In this document: positions 18,197 through 27,649 of the stretch, piece by piece
Layout of the letters: each line of letters begins with the position of its first letter
How positions within the stretch are numbered: the stretch's first letter is position 1
Assembly (NCBI RefSeq): GCF_019430945.1
Contig: NZ_JAHYCB010000014.1
Span: 62,001 to 126,000, forward strand
Length of the DNA: 64,000 nucleotides
Source of the DNA: Neorhizobium populisoli
GTDB lineage: Bacteria; Pseudomonadota; Alphaproteobacteria; Rhizobiales; Rhizobiaceae
Direction of reading: 5' to 3'
The notes under the pieces: generated by a model
Databases searched by the model: none
What the model was told of the DNA's origin: nothing
Seen by the model: the letters and a program-made list of their open reading frames with translations, nothing else
Position numbers and translations under genes: made by a program

Positions 18197-19087
18197 TTAT
18201 CGATCCGGGCCCGGGCCGATCGAAACATTCAATTGCGCAACTCGCCCTTCGCCCGGCTTGAGGACGAAAAGGCCTGCTGTCTGCTGCTGGTCGGGTTGAA
18301 ACCCGAACACCCCGGCAACATGCGATACCGGCTCCAGGCAGACGTAACCGGACGTCCGATGCGCCACCATATGCGGCAGGTCCGGACCGGCCGTAACGAT
18401 GACTTCGGCGCCGCCTTTCGTGACCGCCGTGGCGCGATGCCATTCGGATAGGAAAACCGTGAAACCTTCGCCCGGCAATTCCTCGCCGGTTCGAATTTCC
18501 GCAGGGCTCCCATCTGGAATGCCCGCCGTCCCGATCGGCCAGATCCTGCGTGCATCGCTGGACGCAGTCCTGTCGAACCCGGAGGCGAAATACGGGTGCC
18601 AGCCGAAACCGCCAGGTATGGAAACCGTGCCGGTATTGGTCATCGACAGTTCGATATCCAGCCGATCATTCGAAAGCACAAAGCGCTGCACGGCGCGGAA
18701 ATCGAAGGGCCAGTCGGCATCGGCCTGGTAATCGACGGCCAGTTCGATCCGATCCGCCGCTTGCGACACGACATGCCAGGACCGGCGATGCGCCGGGCCG
18801 TGCTGGGCATCGGTCACCATTACCGGATGCGGCAATACTTCGTGGCGCTGCCCTTCATGGGTGAAGGCCGCGCCGAGAAGCTTGTTATGATAGGGAAACA
18901 GCGGATAGCCGCCGGCTTTCGGCCAGTTCAGCGGCTCGAATTCCGGTCCCGGCGTCGGCACGAGGATATCGCCGAAACGGTCATGCGCGAGGTGGGTCAT
19001 CCGCCCACCGTTTTCCGGCAGGAAACGGGCCTCGAGCGGCCCGCTCCTTATACTGGTCCAGCTTTCCGGCCAATCAGGCGAAGGCAT
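18197..19087 (-). CDS. Aldose 1-epimerase family protein
   Basis: 296 residues. Galactose-mutarotase-like features include PLFPYHNKL near the N-terminus (the NRI/N-R-I active-site region equivalent), HPVMVTDAQHGPAHRRSW (first catalytic His region), GFGWHPYF (second His and Pro-Tyr) and a late VCLEPVSH with the catalytic Glu. The likely role is interconversion of anomers of a sugar or uronic acid. The start MPSPDW (19087) overlaps the previous enolase gene by 14 nt; MGP at 19096 is an alternative. Tight coupling to the enolase genes suggests it prepares the ring form used by the uronate dehydrogenase or the dehydratases. Confidence 0.75.
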   Translation of the reverse strand: MPSPDWPESWTSIRSGPLEARFLPENGGRMTHLAHDRFGDILVPTPGPEFEPLNWPKAGGYPLFPYHNKLLGAAFTHEGQRHEVLPHPVMVTDAQHGPAHRRSWHVVSQAADRIELAVDYQADADWPFDFRAVQRFVLSNDRLDIELSMTNTGTVSIPGGFGWHPYFASGFDRTASSDARRIWPIGTAGIPDGSPAEIRTGEELPGEGFTVFLSEWHRATAVTKGGAEVIVTAGPDLPHMVAHRTSGYVCLEPVSHVAGVFGFQPDQQQTAGLFVLKPGEGRVAQLNVSIGPGPDR

Positions 19088-20261
19088 AGGACCCATCCGG
19101 CCGCTTAGGCACACGACGTTGCCAGTGGACATAGCCGTCCTCCTGCATCGCCTTTTCATCCATCTCGACGCCCCAGCCGGGACGATCCGGGCGCAGCTCG
19201 AGATAACCATCCTTCGGCAGATAAGGATCGGCGACGTAACGCGCCGTCTCTTCCCGCGTCTCGACCTCGGTGCCGCCATAGATATAGGTCTGCCCCTTCG
19301 GCAGGCGGTATTCGAGGATCTTGAAATTCTGCTGTGCGGCCGAGAAATGCACGTTGACGGCCGTCGCCAATGGTCCCATCGGGTTATGCGGCGCGACGCC
19401 GACATAAAAGGCTTCGGCGAGCGTCGCGATACGGCGCATTTCCGAAAGACCCCCGACCACGCAGATATCCGGCTGGATCAGGTCGGCGCCCTTCACCTGC
19501 AGCAGCCGCAGGAATTCGTAGCGGCTGTAAAGGCTTTCGCCCGTCGCCAGCGTGCATTCCAGCCCCTGCTTCAGCTCGCCCCAGGCCTCGATATTTTCCG
19601 GCCGCAGCGGCTCTTCGTAAAACAGCGGATCGTAGGGCGCCAGCGCATTGCCGAGCTGACGGGCGGCATTCGCCTCATAGATCTTGGCATGCGCATCGAA
19701 GGCGATCTCGTAATCGTCGCGCACCGTCTCGCGGAGCTGGCGGAAATAGTCGGCCGAAGCCTTCACCACATTGCCCCAGCGATTGGTGTGCATGTCGATC
19801 CGCCAGGGGCTGAGCTTGAAGGCGGTAAAACCCCAGCCTTCGTTCAGCCGGTCGAATTCGTCGCGCGCTGCCGGTGCGTCCGGCGCCGTATAAACGCCGG
19901 CATAAACCTTGATCTTGTCGCGCACCTCGCCGCCGAGCAACTTGTAGACCGGAACGCCCGCGGCTTTCGCCGCGAGATCCCAGAGGCAATGGTCGAGGCC
20001 GGCAATCGCCGCCAGACCCATCGCGCCGGGGGGAAACCGGCTCTGCTGGATCATCAGGTTGACGAGATAGTCCACCCGCGTCGGGTCCTGGCCGGCGATG
20101 AAGCCGTAGAGGTAATCCAGAAGCGGCGGCAGCGCCTTGTCCGGTCCGTGATTGTAGCACTCGCCCCAGCCGGTCAGGCCATCATCGGTATCGAGCGCGA
20201 CGATGACGCGCGGGCGATCCTTGTCGCGGGTCATGTAAACCCGCATCCGGTCGATCTTCAT
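19074..20261 (-). CDS. Enolase-superfamily acid-sugar dehydratase (DgoD-like)
   Basis: 395 residues with the mandelate racemase/muconate lactonizing enzyme fold: an N-terminal capping domain and a barrel carrying FDAHAKI (metal Asp plus His), YEEPLRPEN (metal Glu), ATGESLYSRYEF (third metal Glu) and GVAPHNPMGPLA (catalytic His). This layout is close to galactonate/mannonate dehydratases, which remove water from aldonic or aldaric acids to give 2-keto-3-deoxy products. The exact substrate cannot be read from sequence. ATG at 20261 follows AAGGATATTGAAG; a TTG two codons earlier is less likely. It follows the other enolase gene by 11 nt. Confidence 0.83.
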   Translation of the reverse strand: MKIDRMRVYMTRDKDRPRVIVALDTDDGLTGWGECYNHGPDKALPPLLDYLYGFIAGQDPTRVDYLVNLMIQQSRFPPGAMGLAAIAGLDHCLWDLAAKAAGVPVYKLLGGEVRDKIKVYAGVYTAPDAPAARDEFDRLNEGWGFTAFKLSPWRIDMHTNRWGNVVKASADYFRQLRETVRDDYEIAFDAHAKIYEANAARQLGNALAPYDPLFYEEPLRPENIEAWGELKQGLECTLATGESLYSRYEFLRLLQVKGADLIQPDICVVGGLSEMRRIATLAEAFYVGVAPHNPMGPLATAVNVHFSAAQQNFKILEYRLPKGQTYIYGGTEVETREETARYVADPYLPKDGYLELRPDRPGWGVEMDEKAMQEDGYVHWQRRVPKRPDGSYAFA

Positions 20262-20272
20262 CTTCAATATCC

Positions 20273-21478
20273 TTACTTGCTGAAATACTGGCGGCGCGAA
20301 ACGCGGGTCTGCACATAGAGGTGTTCACCCCACGTGCCCGGCGCATAGGCGGTACTGTCCTTCGCAACCTGATTGGAGACATTGCCGAGGCTCGGGAAGC
20401 GGGCGACGAAATCCTCGTCGATATCGCAGCCGAGGCCCGGCGCGTCCGGCACCGCGATCGAACCATCCTCCTGCACCGGGTTCGGCAGGATGACGCTCTT
20501 GCGCCCTTCCCAATCGTCGTCGAGGCGTTCGAGGATCAGCGCATTGGGGATCGCCGCCATCAGGTGCAGAGCTGCATATTCGGCGACCGGCCCGAGCGAG
20601 CCGGAATGCGGCGCGAACTGGATATGATGCGCCTCCGCCATCGCGGCGATCTTCTTCATCTGGGTAATGCCGCCGGCACGTCCGGTATCCGGCTGGATGA
20701 TGTCGACCAGTTCCTTTTCGATCAACTCGCGCTCGCCGAAGATCGTCGCCGAGCGCTCGCCGGCTGCCAGCGGAATATGCGCAGCGTCACGAATGCGGCG
20801 GTAACCGTCGACATTTTCCGGCGCGATCGGATCTTCCACCCACATCAGTTCGTAAGGCTCGAGCTTGCGCACCAGCCGGCAGGCATCGGCAGGTGTCAGC
20901 CATGGTGCGCCATGCAGGTCGATGGCGATATCCATGTCGTCGCCGACAGCCTCGCGCAGCTTGTCCACCTTGCGGACGGGATCGGAAACGCCGCCGCATT
21001 TGATCGCCTTGATGCCACGGCTCTTGACCTTCAGCGCCTGTTCCACCGTGTTGGCATGCGAATAGATCGGGATACGGTCGCGCACCTTGCCGCCGAGCAG
21101 GTTCCACACCGGCACGCCGAGTGCCTTGCCCTTGATGTCCCACAGCGCCATGTCGATACCGGTCATCGCGCCACCGCCGACCGTGCCGAGCATGCCGTGG
21201 CCCATCATGGCGATCATCATCTTCTGCCAAAGCTTTTCGATATGCGTCGGGTCCTCGCCGACCAGAAGCGGCGTGATATCCTTGATGGCAGTCTCGATCA
21301 CGCGCGGCCAGCCGGAACATTCGCCGATGCCGGTAATTCCCTCGTCCGTCTCGATCTTCAGGAACAGCCAGTTGCGCGTGCCGCCGAAATATCCCCGCTC
21401 GCCGCCGGAAGGTTTGAAGGCCTCATCCACCGGTTGGCCGACATGCATGAGAAACGTGCGAATTCCGGTGATCTTCAT
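20273..21478 (-). CDS. Enolase-superfamily acid-sugar dehydratase or cycloisomerase
   Basis: 401 residues. It has the same superfamily as its neighbour but is clearly diverged: AIDLHGAPWL (metal Asp, His), MWVEDPIAPEN (metal Glu-Asp), LAAGERSATIFGE (third metal Glu) and QFAPHSGSLGPVA (catalytic His). Two different enolase enzymes in one operon suggest either two epimeric substrates or a lactone cycloisomerase plus a dehydratase, as in Agrobacterium galactarate metabolism. The start overlaps the ABC ATPase stop by 4 nt (ATGA); 71 extra upstream residues are rejected. Confidence 0.82.
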   Translation of the reverse strand: MKITGIRTFLMHVGQPVDEAFKPSGGERGYFGGTRNWLFLKIETDEGITGIGECSGWPRVIETAIKDITPLLVGEDPTHIEKLWQKMMIAMMGHGMLGTVGGGAMTGIDMALWDIKGKALGVPVWNLLGGKVRDRIPIYSHANTVEQALKVKSRGIKAIKCGGVSDPVRKVDKLREAVGDDMDIAIDLHGAPWLTPADACRLVRKLEPYELMWVEDPIAPENVDGYRRIRDAAHIPLAAGERSATIFGERELIEKELVDIIQPDTGRAGGITQMKKIAAMAEAHHIQFAPHSGSLGPVAEYAALHLMAAIPNALILERLDDDWEGRKSVILPNPVQEDGSIAVPDAPGLGCDIDEDFVARFPSLGNVSNQVAKDSTAYAPGTWGEHLYVQTRVSRRQYFSK

Positions 21479-23226
21479 CGCGCAGAACTTCCATTCTTGA
21501 CATTGCTGGTATCGGTATGGGCTGGCTCGACATAACGGAACCGCCGCGAGCGGTCGCGATCCCGCGGATCGGGCCGCGGGATCGCGGAGATCAGCGCCTG
21601 GGTATAGGCGTGATCCGGATTGTTGCAGACCTTCTCCGCCTCGCCGACTTCGACAAGCTTGCCGCGATACATGACGCCCACCCGGTCGCACATGTAGCGG
21701 ATGACGCCGATATCGTGGCTGATGAAGATATAGGCGAGTTTCAGCTCGTCCTGCAGCCGCATCAGGAGATCGAGCACTTGGAAACGCACCGAAACGTCGA
21801 GCGCCGAGGTCGCTTCGTCTGCCACGATGATGCGCGGGTTAAGCGTGATGGCGCGGGCGATGCCGATGCGCTGCCGCTGGCCGCCGGAGAATGCGTGCGG
21901 ATAACGCTCGCGACCGGCCGGGTCGAGGCCGACCTGCTCCATCAGATGGCAGACCTTTTCGTCGAGCGCCTTGCCCTTCAGGATGCCGTTGACCAGCAGC
22001 GGCTCACCGATCACCTGCGCCACCGTCATGCGCGGGTTGAGCGAACCGAACGGGTCCTGGAAGACCATGCGCAGCTCGCGCCGCGCCGCCTTCAGTTCCG
22101 CGCCTTCCAGCTTGGCGAGATCGACCGTCTGGCCGTTTGCCTTGCGGTAATGCATCTCGCCGCCGGTCGGCTCGTAGAGCCGCATGATCGAGCGGCCCAT
22201 CGTCGTCTTGCCGGAGCCGGATTCGCCGACGATGCCGAGCGTCTCGCCCGGCAGAAGCGAGATCGACACGTCGTTCAGCGCCTTCATTTCCCCGAAATGC
22301 ATGGAGAGATTGCGGATATCGAGGATCGGTTCGGCGCTAGTGTCGAGCGGCGGCCGGGCAAGCCGGATCTCCGCCTTCTGCTCCAGCTTCAACACGGAGC
22401 CGATCAGCATCTTTGTGTAAGGATCTTGCGGCGTATGGAAAATCTGGTCGACAGGACCGTATTCCTTGACCACGCCATGATGCATGACCAGCACGTCGTC
22501 AGCGATCTGCGCCACCACGCCCATATCGTGGGTGATGAACAGCACCGCCATGCCGGTCGTCTGCTGCAGCCGCTTGATCAGGTCGAGGATTTCCGCCTGG
22601 GTCGTGACGTCGAGCGCGGTCGTCGGTTCATCGGCGATCAGAAGCTGCGGTTTGCAGGCAAGCGCCATGGCGATCATGGCGCGCTGGCGCATGCCGCCGG
22701 AATATTGGAAGGCATAGCGATCCAGCGCCTGTTCCGGATTGGGGATTTCCACCTGCCGCAGCAGCTCGGCCGCTTCCTTGCGGGCTTCCGCCTTGCTCAT
22801 GTTGAGGTGCAGACGCAGCACTTCGGTGATCTGGTCACCGACGGTGTGCACCGGCGAGAGCGACGACATCGGCTCCTGGAAGATCATCGAAATGTCGCGG
22901 CCACGTACCGCACGGATCGCCTTGCCGCGCGGATCGAGCTTGGCGAGATCGAGTGATTTGCCATCCTTGGTGTTGAGCACGATCGATCCGGAGGCGATGC
23001 GGCCCGGCTGATCGACGATCTGCAGGATGGAGCGCGCCGTTACCGACTTGCCGGAACCGGATTCGCCGACGACGCACAGCGTCTTGCCGGGTTCGATGGC
23101 AAACGAGATGTCGTTCACGGCCTTGAAGATACCGGTGCGGAGCGGAAACTCCGTCACCAAGTTCTTCACTTCGAGCAGCGGCTTGATGCCCGGCGGGCGC
23201 GGCGTGATGGAGAGAATATCGGTCAT
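21475..23226 (-). CDS. Double ABC ATPase, oligopeptide/oligosaccharide type (DppD-DppF fusion)
   Basis: 583 residues with two complete nucleotide-binding domains. The N half has Walker A GESGSGKS, signature YSGGMRQRAMI and Walker B LLIADEPTTALD. The C half has GESGSGKTTMG, FSGGQRQRIGI and IIVADEATSALD. Each half ends in an oligopeptide/dipeptide ABC C-terminal extension. It energises uptake through the two permeases next to it. Most Dpp systems use two separate ATPases, so this is the fused GsiA-like arrangement. The start at 23226 is 7 nt past the permease stop; an upstream extension of 62 residues overlaps the permease and is rejected. Confidence 0.92.
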   Translation of the reverse strand: MTDILSITPRPPGIKPLLEVKNLVTEFPLRTGIFKAVNDISFAIEPGKTLCVVGESGSGKSVTARSILQIVDQPGRIASGSIVLNTKDGKSLDLAKLDPRGKAIRAVRGRDISMIFQEPMSSLSPVHTVGDQITEVLRLHLNMSKAEARKEAAELLRQVEIPNPEQALDRYAFQYSGGMRQRAMIAMALACKPQLLIADEPTTALDVTTQAEILDLIKRLQQTTGMAVLFITHDMGVVAQIADDVLVMHHGVVKEYGPVDQIFHTPQDPYTKMLIGSVLKLEQKAEIRLARPPLDTSAEPILDIRNLSMHFGEMKALNDVSISLLPGETLGIVGESGSGKTTMGRSIMRLYEPTGGEMHYRKANGQTVDLAKLEGAELKAARRELRMVFQDPFGSLNPRMTVAQVIGEPLLVNGILKGKALDEKVCHLMEQVGLDPAGRERYPHAFSGGQRQRIGIARAITLNPRIIVADEATSALDVSVRFQVLDLLMRLQDELKLAYIFISHDIGVIRYMCDRVGVMYRGKLVEVGEAEKVCNNPDHAYTQALISAIPRPDPRDRDRSRRFRYVEPAHTDTSNVKNGSSAR

Positions 23227-23233
23227 CGGCGCC

Positions 23234-24358
23234 TCACTTGTTGTACGGATCGGCCGCATCGCGCAGGCCATCGCCGAAGAGATTGAGCGCCATGACCGCG
23301 ACGACGACCGCGAGCCCCGGCATGAAGAGCCACGGCGCCGTGGCGATCGAGCGGATGTTCTGCGCCTCGCGCAAAAGCACGCCCCAGGAAATCGTCGGTG
23401 GCTGCAGGCCAAGGCCGAGGAAGGAGAGCGAGGTTTCCGCCAGGATCATCGCCGGCACGGCGAGCGTGACGGAGGCGATGACATGGCTGGAGAAGCTCGG
23501 CAGCATATGACGGAAGATGATGCGGCCTTCCGAGACACCGTCGAGACGGGCGGCAGCGACGAACTCTTCCGTTCTCAAGGACAGGAAGCGGCCGCGCACG
23601 ACGCGGGCAAGCTGCGCCCAGCCGGTGAACGACAGGATGATGGTGATCATCATATATTGCAGCGTCGCCGGCCAGCCTTGCGGCAAAGCCGCCGCCATTG
23701 CCAGCCAGATCGGGATGGTCGGCAGCGACAATACGAAGTCGATCACCCGCTGCAGGACGAAATCGATCCGTCCACCGTAATAACCGGAGATGCCGCCGAG
23801 AATGATGCCCAACAATAGCGACAGGATGACGCCAACGAGGCCGATCGACAGCGAGACCTGCGCGCCCTGCACCGTACGGCTATAGACGTCGCGACCGAGG
23901 CGATCGGCACCGAACAGGAAAAGCGGCTTGGAAGGATCGCTTGAGGCGAGCAGGTGGATATTGCTCTCGAACAGGCCGAGCACCGTATAGGTATAACCGC
24001 GTCCAAAGAACTGGATCGGTACCTTCTTCTGCGCCTTATCTTCCACATAGATCGCGGCCAGCGTTTCCGGGTCGCGGGTCAGCTTGGTCGGGTAATAGTG
24101 AAGCCCGATCTCGAAGCCGTTGGTGGTGTCGATGAGATGCACCCGCTGCGGCGGATAGAAGGTGGTGCGGGCGTTCTGCAGGATCGGATCGTTGATCGCG
24201 AAGAAGCCCGGAAAGATCGCGACGATATACATGGCAACCGTGACGACCATGGCCGCCATGGCAAGTTTGTGCCGCTTGAACGCCCACCAGATGAGCTGCC
24301 ATTGCGAGGCGACGGCGACGCGATCCGGACGATCGTTGGTAATGGTGACATCGACCAT
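23234..24358 (-). CDS. ABC transporter permease (DppC/OppC-like)
   Basis: 374 residues with an N-terminal membrane anchor (about 30-55) and a cluster of transmembrane helices in the C-terminal two thirds. The EAA-type coupling loop is visible as EFVAAARLDGVSEGRIIFRH. A long periplasmic loop lies between the first two helices, larger than in standard OppC, as in many sugar-type family 5 systems. It pairs with the permease 10 nt upstream in the operon. Confidence 0.9.
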   Translation of the reverse strand: MVDVTITNDRPDRVAVASQWQLIWWAFKRHKLAMAAMVVTVAMYIVAIFPGFFAINDPILQNARTTFYPPQRVHLIDTTNGFEIGLHYYPTKLTRDPETLAAIYVEDKAQKKVPIQFFGRGYTYTVLGLFESNIHLLASSDPSKPLFLFGADRLGRDVYSRTVQGAQVSLSIGLVGVILSLLLGIILGGISGYYGGRIDFVLQRVIDFVLSLPTIPIWLAMAAALPQGWPATLQYMMITIILSFTGWAQLARVVRGRFLSLRTEEFVAAARLDGVSEGRIIFRHMLPSFSSHVIASVTLAVPAMILAETSLSFLGLGLQPPTISWGVLLREAQNIRSIATAPWLFMPGLAVVVAVMALNLFGDGLRDAADPYNK

Positions 24359-24368
24359 TGTGGGCCTC

Positions 24369-25355
24369 CTATTCGAGCCGGATGCGCGGATCGACCAGCG
24401 CCAGCAGGATGTCGCTGATCAGCGAGCCGATCAGGGTGAGTGCGCAGATCAGCAGCACGAAGGCGCCGGCGAGATACATGTCCTGCGCCATCAGCGACTG
24501 CAGCAGAAGCGGCGCCGCCGTCGGCAGGTTCAAAACGATCGCTACGACGACCGAGCCGGAAATCAGGTTCGGCAGCAGCCAAGCGATGGTCGAGATGAAC
24601 GGGTTGAGCGCGATGCGCAGCGGGTATTTGACCAGCAGGCGGAACTCGGAAAGACCTTTCGCGCGTGCCGTCGTGACGTAAGGTTTCGGCAGCTCGTCCA
24701 GCATGTTGGCCCGCATGACGCGGATCAGGCTTGCCGTCGAGGAGACCGCAAGGATCGCCACCGGCAGCCAGATATGCGTCAGCAGATCGTACATCTTGCC
24801 GATGCTCCAAGACGCCGTCTCGTATTCCTGCGAGAACAGACCGCCGACATCCGCCCCGAATTCCACCGCGGCGACATACATCAGCACCAGCGCCAGCAGG
24901 AAGGACGGGATGGACAGGCCGAAGAAGGTGAAGGCCGTGAAGGCATAATCACCGATCGAGTATTTCTTGACGGCGGAATAGACGCCGATCGGCAGCGCGA
25001 TCGCCCAGGTGGCGATCAGGCTGGCGAGCGCCAGAACCAGGGTCAGCGCCATGCGCTCCCAGATCAGGCCGGACACCGGCTGCTGCCACTCGAAGGACAT
25101 GCCGAAATCGCCGCGGGAGATAATGCCCCAGATCCATTTCAGGTATTGAAACAGCATCGGCTGATCGAGGCCGAACCGCTCGCGCAGCTGGGCTGCGGTG
25201 TTCTGGTCGATCACTTCATTGGAAGAGGCCAACGTCGCAATATAGGTGGTAACGAAGTCGCCGGGCGGCAGCTGGATCAGCACGAAAGCCAGGAAGCTCA
25301 CCGCAAACAATGACGGGATCATCCAGAACAGGCGTTTGACGATAAATTTCAGCAT
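24369..25355 (-). CDS. ABC transporter permease (DppB/OppB-like)
   Basis: 328 residues beginning MLKFIVKRLFWMIPSLFAVS, the typical DppB/OppB N-terminus. There are about six membrane helices, and the coupling loop is near YVTTARAKGLSEFRLLVKYP. It forms the translocation channel with the DppC-like protein. It is separated from the binding-protein gene by a 140-nt gap holding a strong stem-loop. Confidence 0.9.
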   Translation of the reverse strand: MLKFIVKRLFWMIPSLFAVSFLAFVLIQLPPGDFVTTYIATLASSNEVIDQNTAAQLRERFGLDQPMLFQYLKWIWGIISRGDFGMSFEWQQPVSGLIWERMALTLVLALASLIATWAIALPIGVYSAVKKYSIGDYAFTAFTFFGLSIPSFLLALVLMYVAAVEFGADVGGLFSQEYETASWSIGKMYDLLTHIWLPVAILAVSSTASLIRVMRANMLDELPKPYVTTARAKGLSEFRLLVKYPLRIALNPFISTIAWLLPNLISGSVVVAIVLNLPTAAPLLLQSLMAQDMYLAGAFVLLICALTLIGSLISDILLALVDPRIRLE

Positions 25356-25441
25356 GGAGAGCTCGCAATTCGGATCGCACGGCTTATCGACGCGAGGCTT
25401 ATGGCTCCCGCTTCAACATGTCAGGCAATGGGACTGGAGGA

Positions 25442-25468
25442 GTGCCGCCGCCTTCTAGACGGCGGCAC
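25442..25468 (-). promoter_or_regulatory. Stem-loop between binding-protein and permease genes
   Basis: GTGCCGCCG and CGGCGGCAC pair perfectly (9 bp) around a CCTTCTAGA loop. The hairpin lies 28 nt after the binding-protein stop and about 87 nt before the permease start. No T-run follows on the transcribed strand. Such hairpins often protect the upstream binding-protein mRNA from 3' decay, giving more binding protein than permease. Confidence 0.6.
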
Positions 25469-25495
25469 CGACGAGATGGATCAGCGCGTGCCCAT

Positions 25496-27448
25496 TCAGC
25501 TCGTAAACGTGAACTGCTGCGGCAGGGCCGGACCGGGGTTCGGCCAGGACCAGCTGTCCGGCTGCTTTTCCGGTACGTTACGCAGGTTGTTGCGGATGAT
25601 GCCGAAGCTGCCGACGGCAAGGCAGATGCCCATGACTTCGAACTCTTCCGCCGCGATGTCGAAAAGCTGCTTCATGATCGCGCCGCGCTTGTCGACATCG
25701 GCCGTGGAACGGGCTTCGTCGAACAGCTTGAAGCGCTTCTTCTGGCTTTCCGGCGGCTCTTCACCCTTGGCGCCGTTGGACGTGTACCACAGCGTCCACG
25801 GAATGGCGTAACGCGAACCCTGCGGATGGAAGGCGAAGAAATCGCGCGGATCGAGCATCGGATCGAGACCGCCGGGACCCGGCCAGACCTGCGCGTCATG
25901 CGCATTGTCATCGCCGCGCGTGTAGTAGAGAGCGCGTTCGATCGTGTTGACCTTCATGTCGATGCCGATCTTCGCCCAATGTGCCTTCACCAGTTCCAGC
26001 ACGTCGACGAGGTCCGGATAGAGCGTCGGGATGACGTCGACCGCGAAGAAGAACGGCTGGCCATCCGGCCGCAGGCGGATGCCGTTGGCGTTCTTTTTAT
26101 CGAGACCGGCCTTGTCCAGCAAAGCGCTGGCCTTGTCGGCGGCAAACTCCGTGAACTGGCGGGCCAGCTTCTCATGATACCAGGGGTGACCCGGACGCGG
26201 TCCGGTCTGGTAGGCCTCGCTCTGACCAAAATAGGAAATGTCGATGATTTCCTGGCGGTTGATGCCCATCGACAAGGCCTGGCGAACCGACTTGTCTGCG
26301 AAGATCTTGCGCAGAACCGGGTCCTTGTGGGTCATGTTGAGATAAAGCGAGCATTGCTGGGCCGCCGACGGGATCAGCGACAGAAGACGGTAATCGCCCT
26401 TCTTCATGTTCTGCGACAGGGTCGGCTTGTTCTGGAGCGAGTTGATATGACGCTCCTGAATGTCCAGCTTGCCGGAGATGACGTTCAGCATCAGCGACTC
26501 GACGTCCTGCGAGATGCCGAAGTTCAATTCGTCGATATAAGGAAGCTGGTTGCCTTCCGTATCCACCTGCCAGAAGTACGGGTTACGCGTCATCAGCACG
26601 CGGGTGGCGCCGCCGGAATAGGCTTCCTTGATCATCCACGGATCGAGAACCGGCTTTTCGGCATTGCCCCAGCGCTGCGGGATCTCGATATCGCCGCACT
26701 TGGCGCGGAACAGATCCGGCCAATTGGCGGCACCGGCCGCCTTCACGTCGTCGGCGAGCTTGTCGTTGTATTTCGGCAGGAACTTGCTGCAATAGTGCTT
26801 GGCAAACAGCGTCGGATGCTGGCCGAGCGGGGTCGCAAGATTTTCGAGATAAAGCGCGTTTGCGGCAGCGAAGGTGAACTTGACGGTATAGTCGTCGATC
26901 TTCTCGACCACGACCGGCTTGCCGGCCACCTGGATCTGCGCCGGCGTGGCGCTGTAAAGTTCCTTGTTCTTGACGACGTCCTCGATCGCGAAGACCACGT
27001 CGTCAGCGGTGAACGGATGGCCGTCCGACCACTTCACACCCTTCAGCAGATGGAAGGTAAACTGCGAGGCGTCGGCATTCGCTTCCCACTTTTCCGCCAG
27101 ATTCGGCAGAACCGCGGTGAATTCCATGTTCCAGCGCACGAGGCCCTGGTTACCGACCATGCGCAGGATGCCGTTATGGTCGGAAGAGCCGCGCAGACCG
27201 CGACGCAATGTGCCGCCGTAAGTGCCGACCTTTTCCCAGGGTTTTACCACCATGGGGTTTGCCGGCAGGCGATCGGCGAGTGCCGGAAGCTTGCCGTCCT
27301 TGACCATTGCCGCAAGCTGCGGCGCTTCCTTGGTTCCGGCAGCGCGGGCCGTCGTACCGCCCACCACCGACAGGGCAACCGCCCCGCCAACACCTGCCAG
27401 AAACGTCCGGCGGCTCACGCCGGAAGACATGATTTCGTCGTCGTGCAT
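25496..27448 (-). CDS. ABC substrate-binding protein, family 5, Tat-exported
   Basis: 650 residues, larger than usual dipeptide binders (about 530). The N-terminus carries a twin-arginine signal (SRRTFLAGVGGAVALSVVGG), followed by a family 5 body: KWSDGHPFTADDVVFAIEDV, ALSMGINRQEIIDI and a late domain. The size and Tat signal resemble rhizobial binding proteins for oligosaccharides rather than peptides. Gene context (uronate dehydrogenase, dehydratases) suggests a uronide or sugar-acid ligand; this is inference. ATG at 27448 is preceded by GGGAGGAAATCA. It is the first gene of the leftward operon. Confidence 0.9.
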   Translation of the reverse strand: MHDDEIMSSGVSRRTFLAGVGGAVALSVVGGTTARAAGTKEAPQLAAMVKDGKLPALADRLPANPMVVKPWEKVGTYGGTLRRGLRGSSDHNGILRMVGNQGLVRWNMEFTAVLPNLAEKWEANADASQFTFHLLKGVKWSDGHPFTADDVVFAIEDVVKNKELYSATPAQIQVAGKPVVVEKIDDYTVKFTFAAANALYLENLATPLGQHPTLFAKHYCSKFLPKYNDKLADDVKAAGAANWPDLFRAKCGDIEIPQRWGNAEKPVLDPWMIKEAYSGGATRVLMTRNPYFWQVDTEGNQLPYIDELNFGISQDVESLMLNVISGKLDIQERHINSLQNKPTLSQNMKKGDYRLLSLIPSAAQQCSLYLNMTHKDPVLRKIFADKSVRQALSMGINRQEIIDISYFGQSEAYQTGPRPGHPWYHEKLARQFTEFAADKASALLDKAGLDKKNANGIRLRPDGQPFFFAVDVIPTLYPDLVDVLELVKAHWAKIGIDMKVNTIERALYYTRGDDNAHDAQVWPGPGGLDPMLDPRDFFAFHPQGSRYAIPWTLWYTSNGAKGEEPPESQKKRFKLFDEARSTADVDKRGAIMKQLFDIAAEEFEVMGICLAVGSFGIIRNNLRNVPEKQPDSWSWPNPGPALPQQFTFTS

Positions 27449-27583
27449 TGATTTCCTCCCAAATGCAGCCCGAGCCGACTTAAGGCAGCGACAGATGGCG
27501 GTTCCCACTCACCAAAAGCCGCCGCGGACCTCCATCCCATCGGCAAAACGGACCATATGACGCTTTTCAGATGATTACAAGTA

Positions 27584-27612
27584 TTGACAGATTTTTACAG
27601 GTTAAATAGTTC
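27584..27612 (+). promoter_or_regulatory. Putative promoter of the rightward uronate operon
   Basis: TTGACA (27584-27589) is a perfect -35 box; 17 nt later TAGTTC (27607-27612) is a weak -10 match. The small ORF starts at 27650, giving a short leader. The 201-nt divergent region (27449-27649) is AT-rich around 27570-27610 and would also have to hold the promoter of the leftward operon and the GntR operator, which I could not define. Confidence 0.35.
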
Positions 27613-27649
27613 TAGCGCATATGGGACATGCTGAAAGGGGAGGATAGGC

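Noticed and set aside
20321..21535. Plus-strand frame of 404 codons opposite an enolase-superfamily gene
   Set aside because: Same GC-driven shadow effect; metal-ligand motifs are on the minus strand.
25418..27451. 677-codon plus-strand frame opposite the family 5 binding protein gene
   Set aside because: Antisense shadow: the minus-strand gene has a Tat signal, ribosome site and conserved blocks; the shadow has none.
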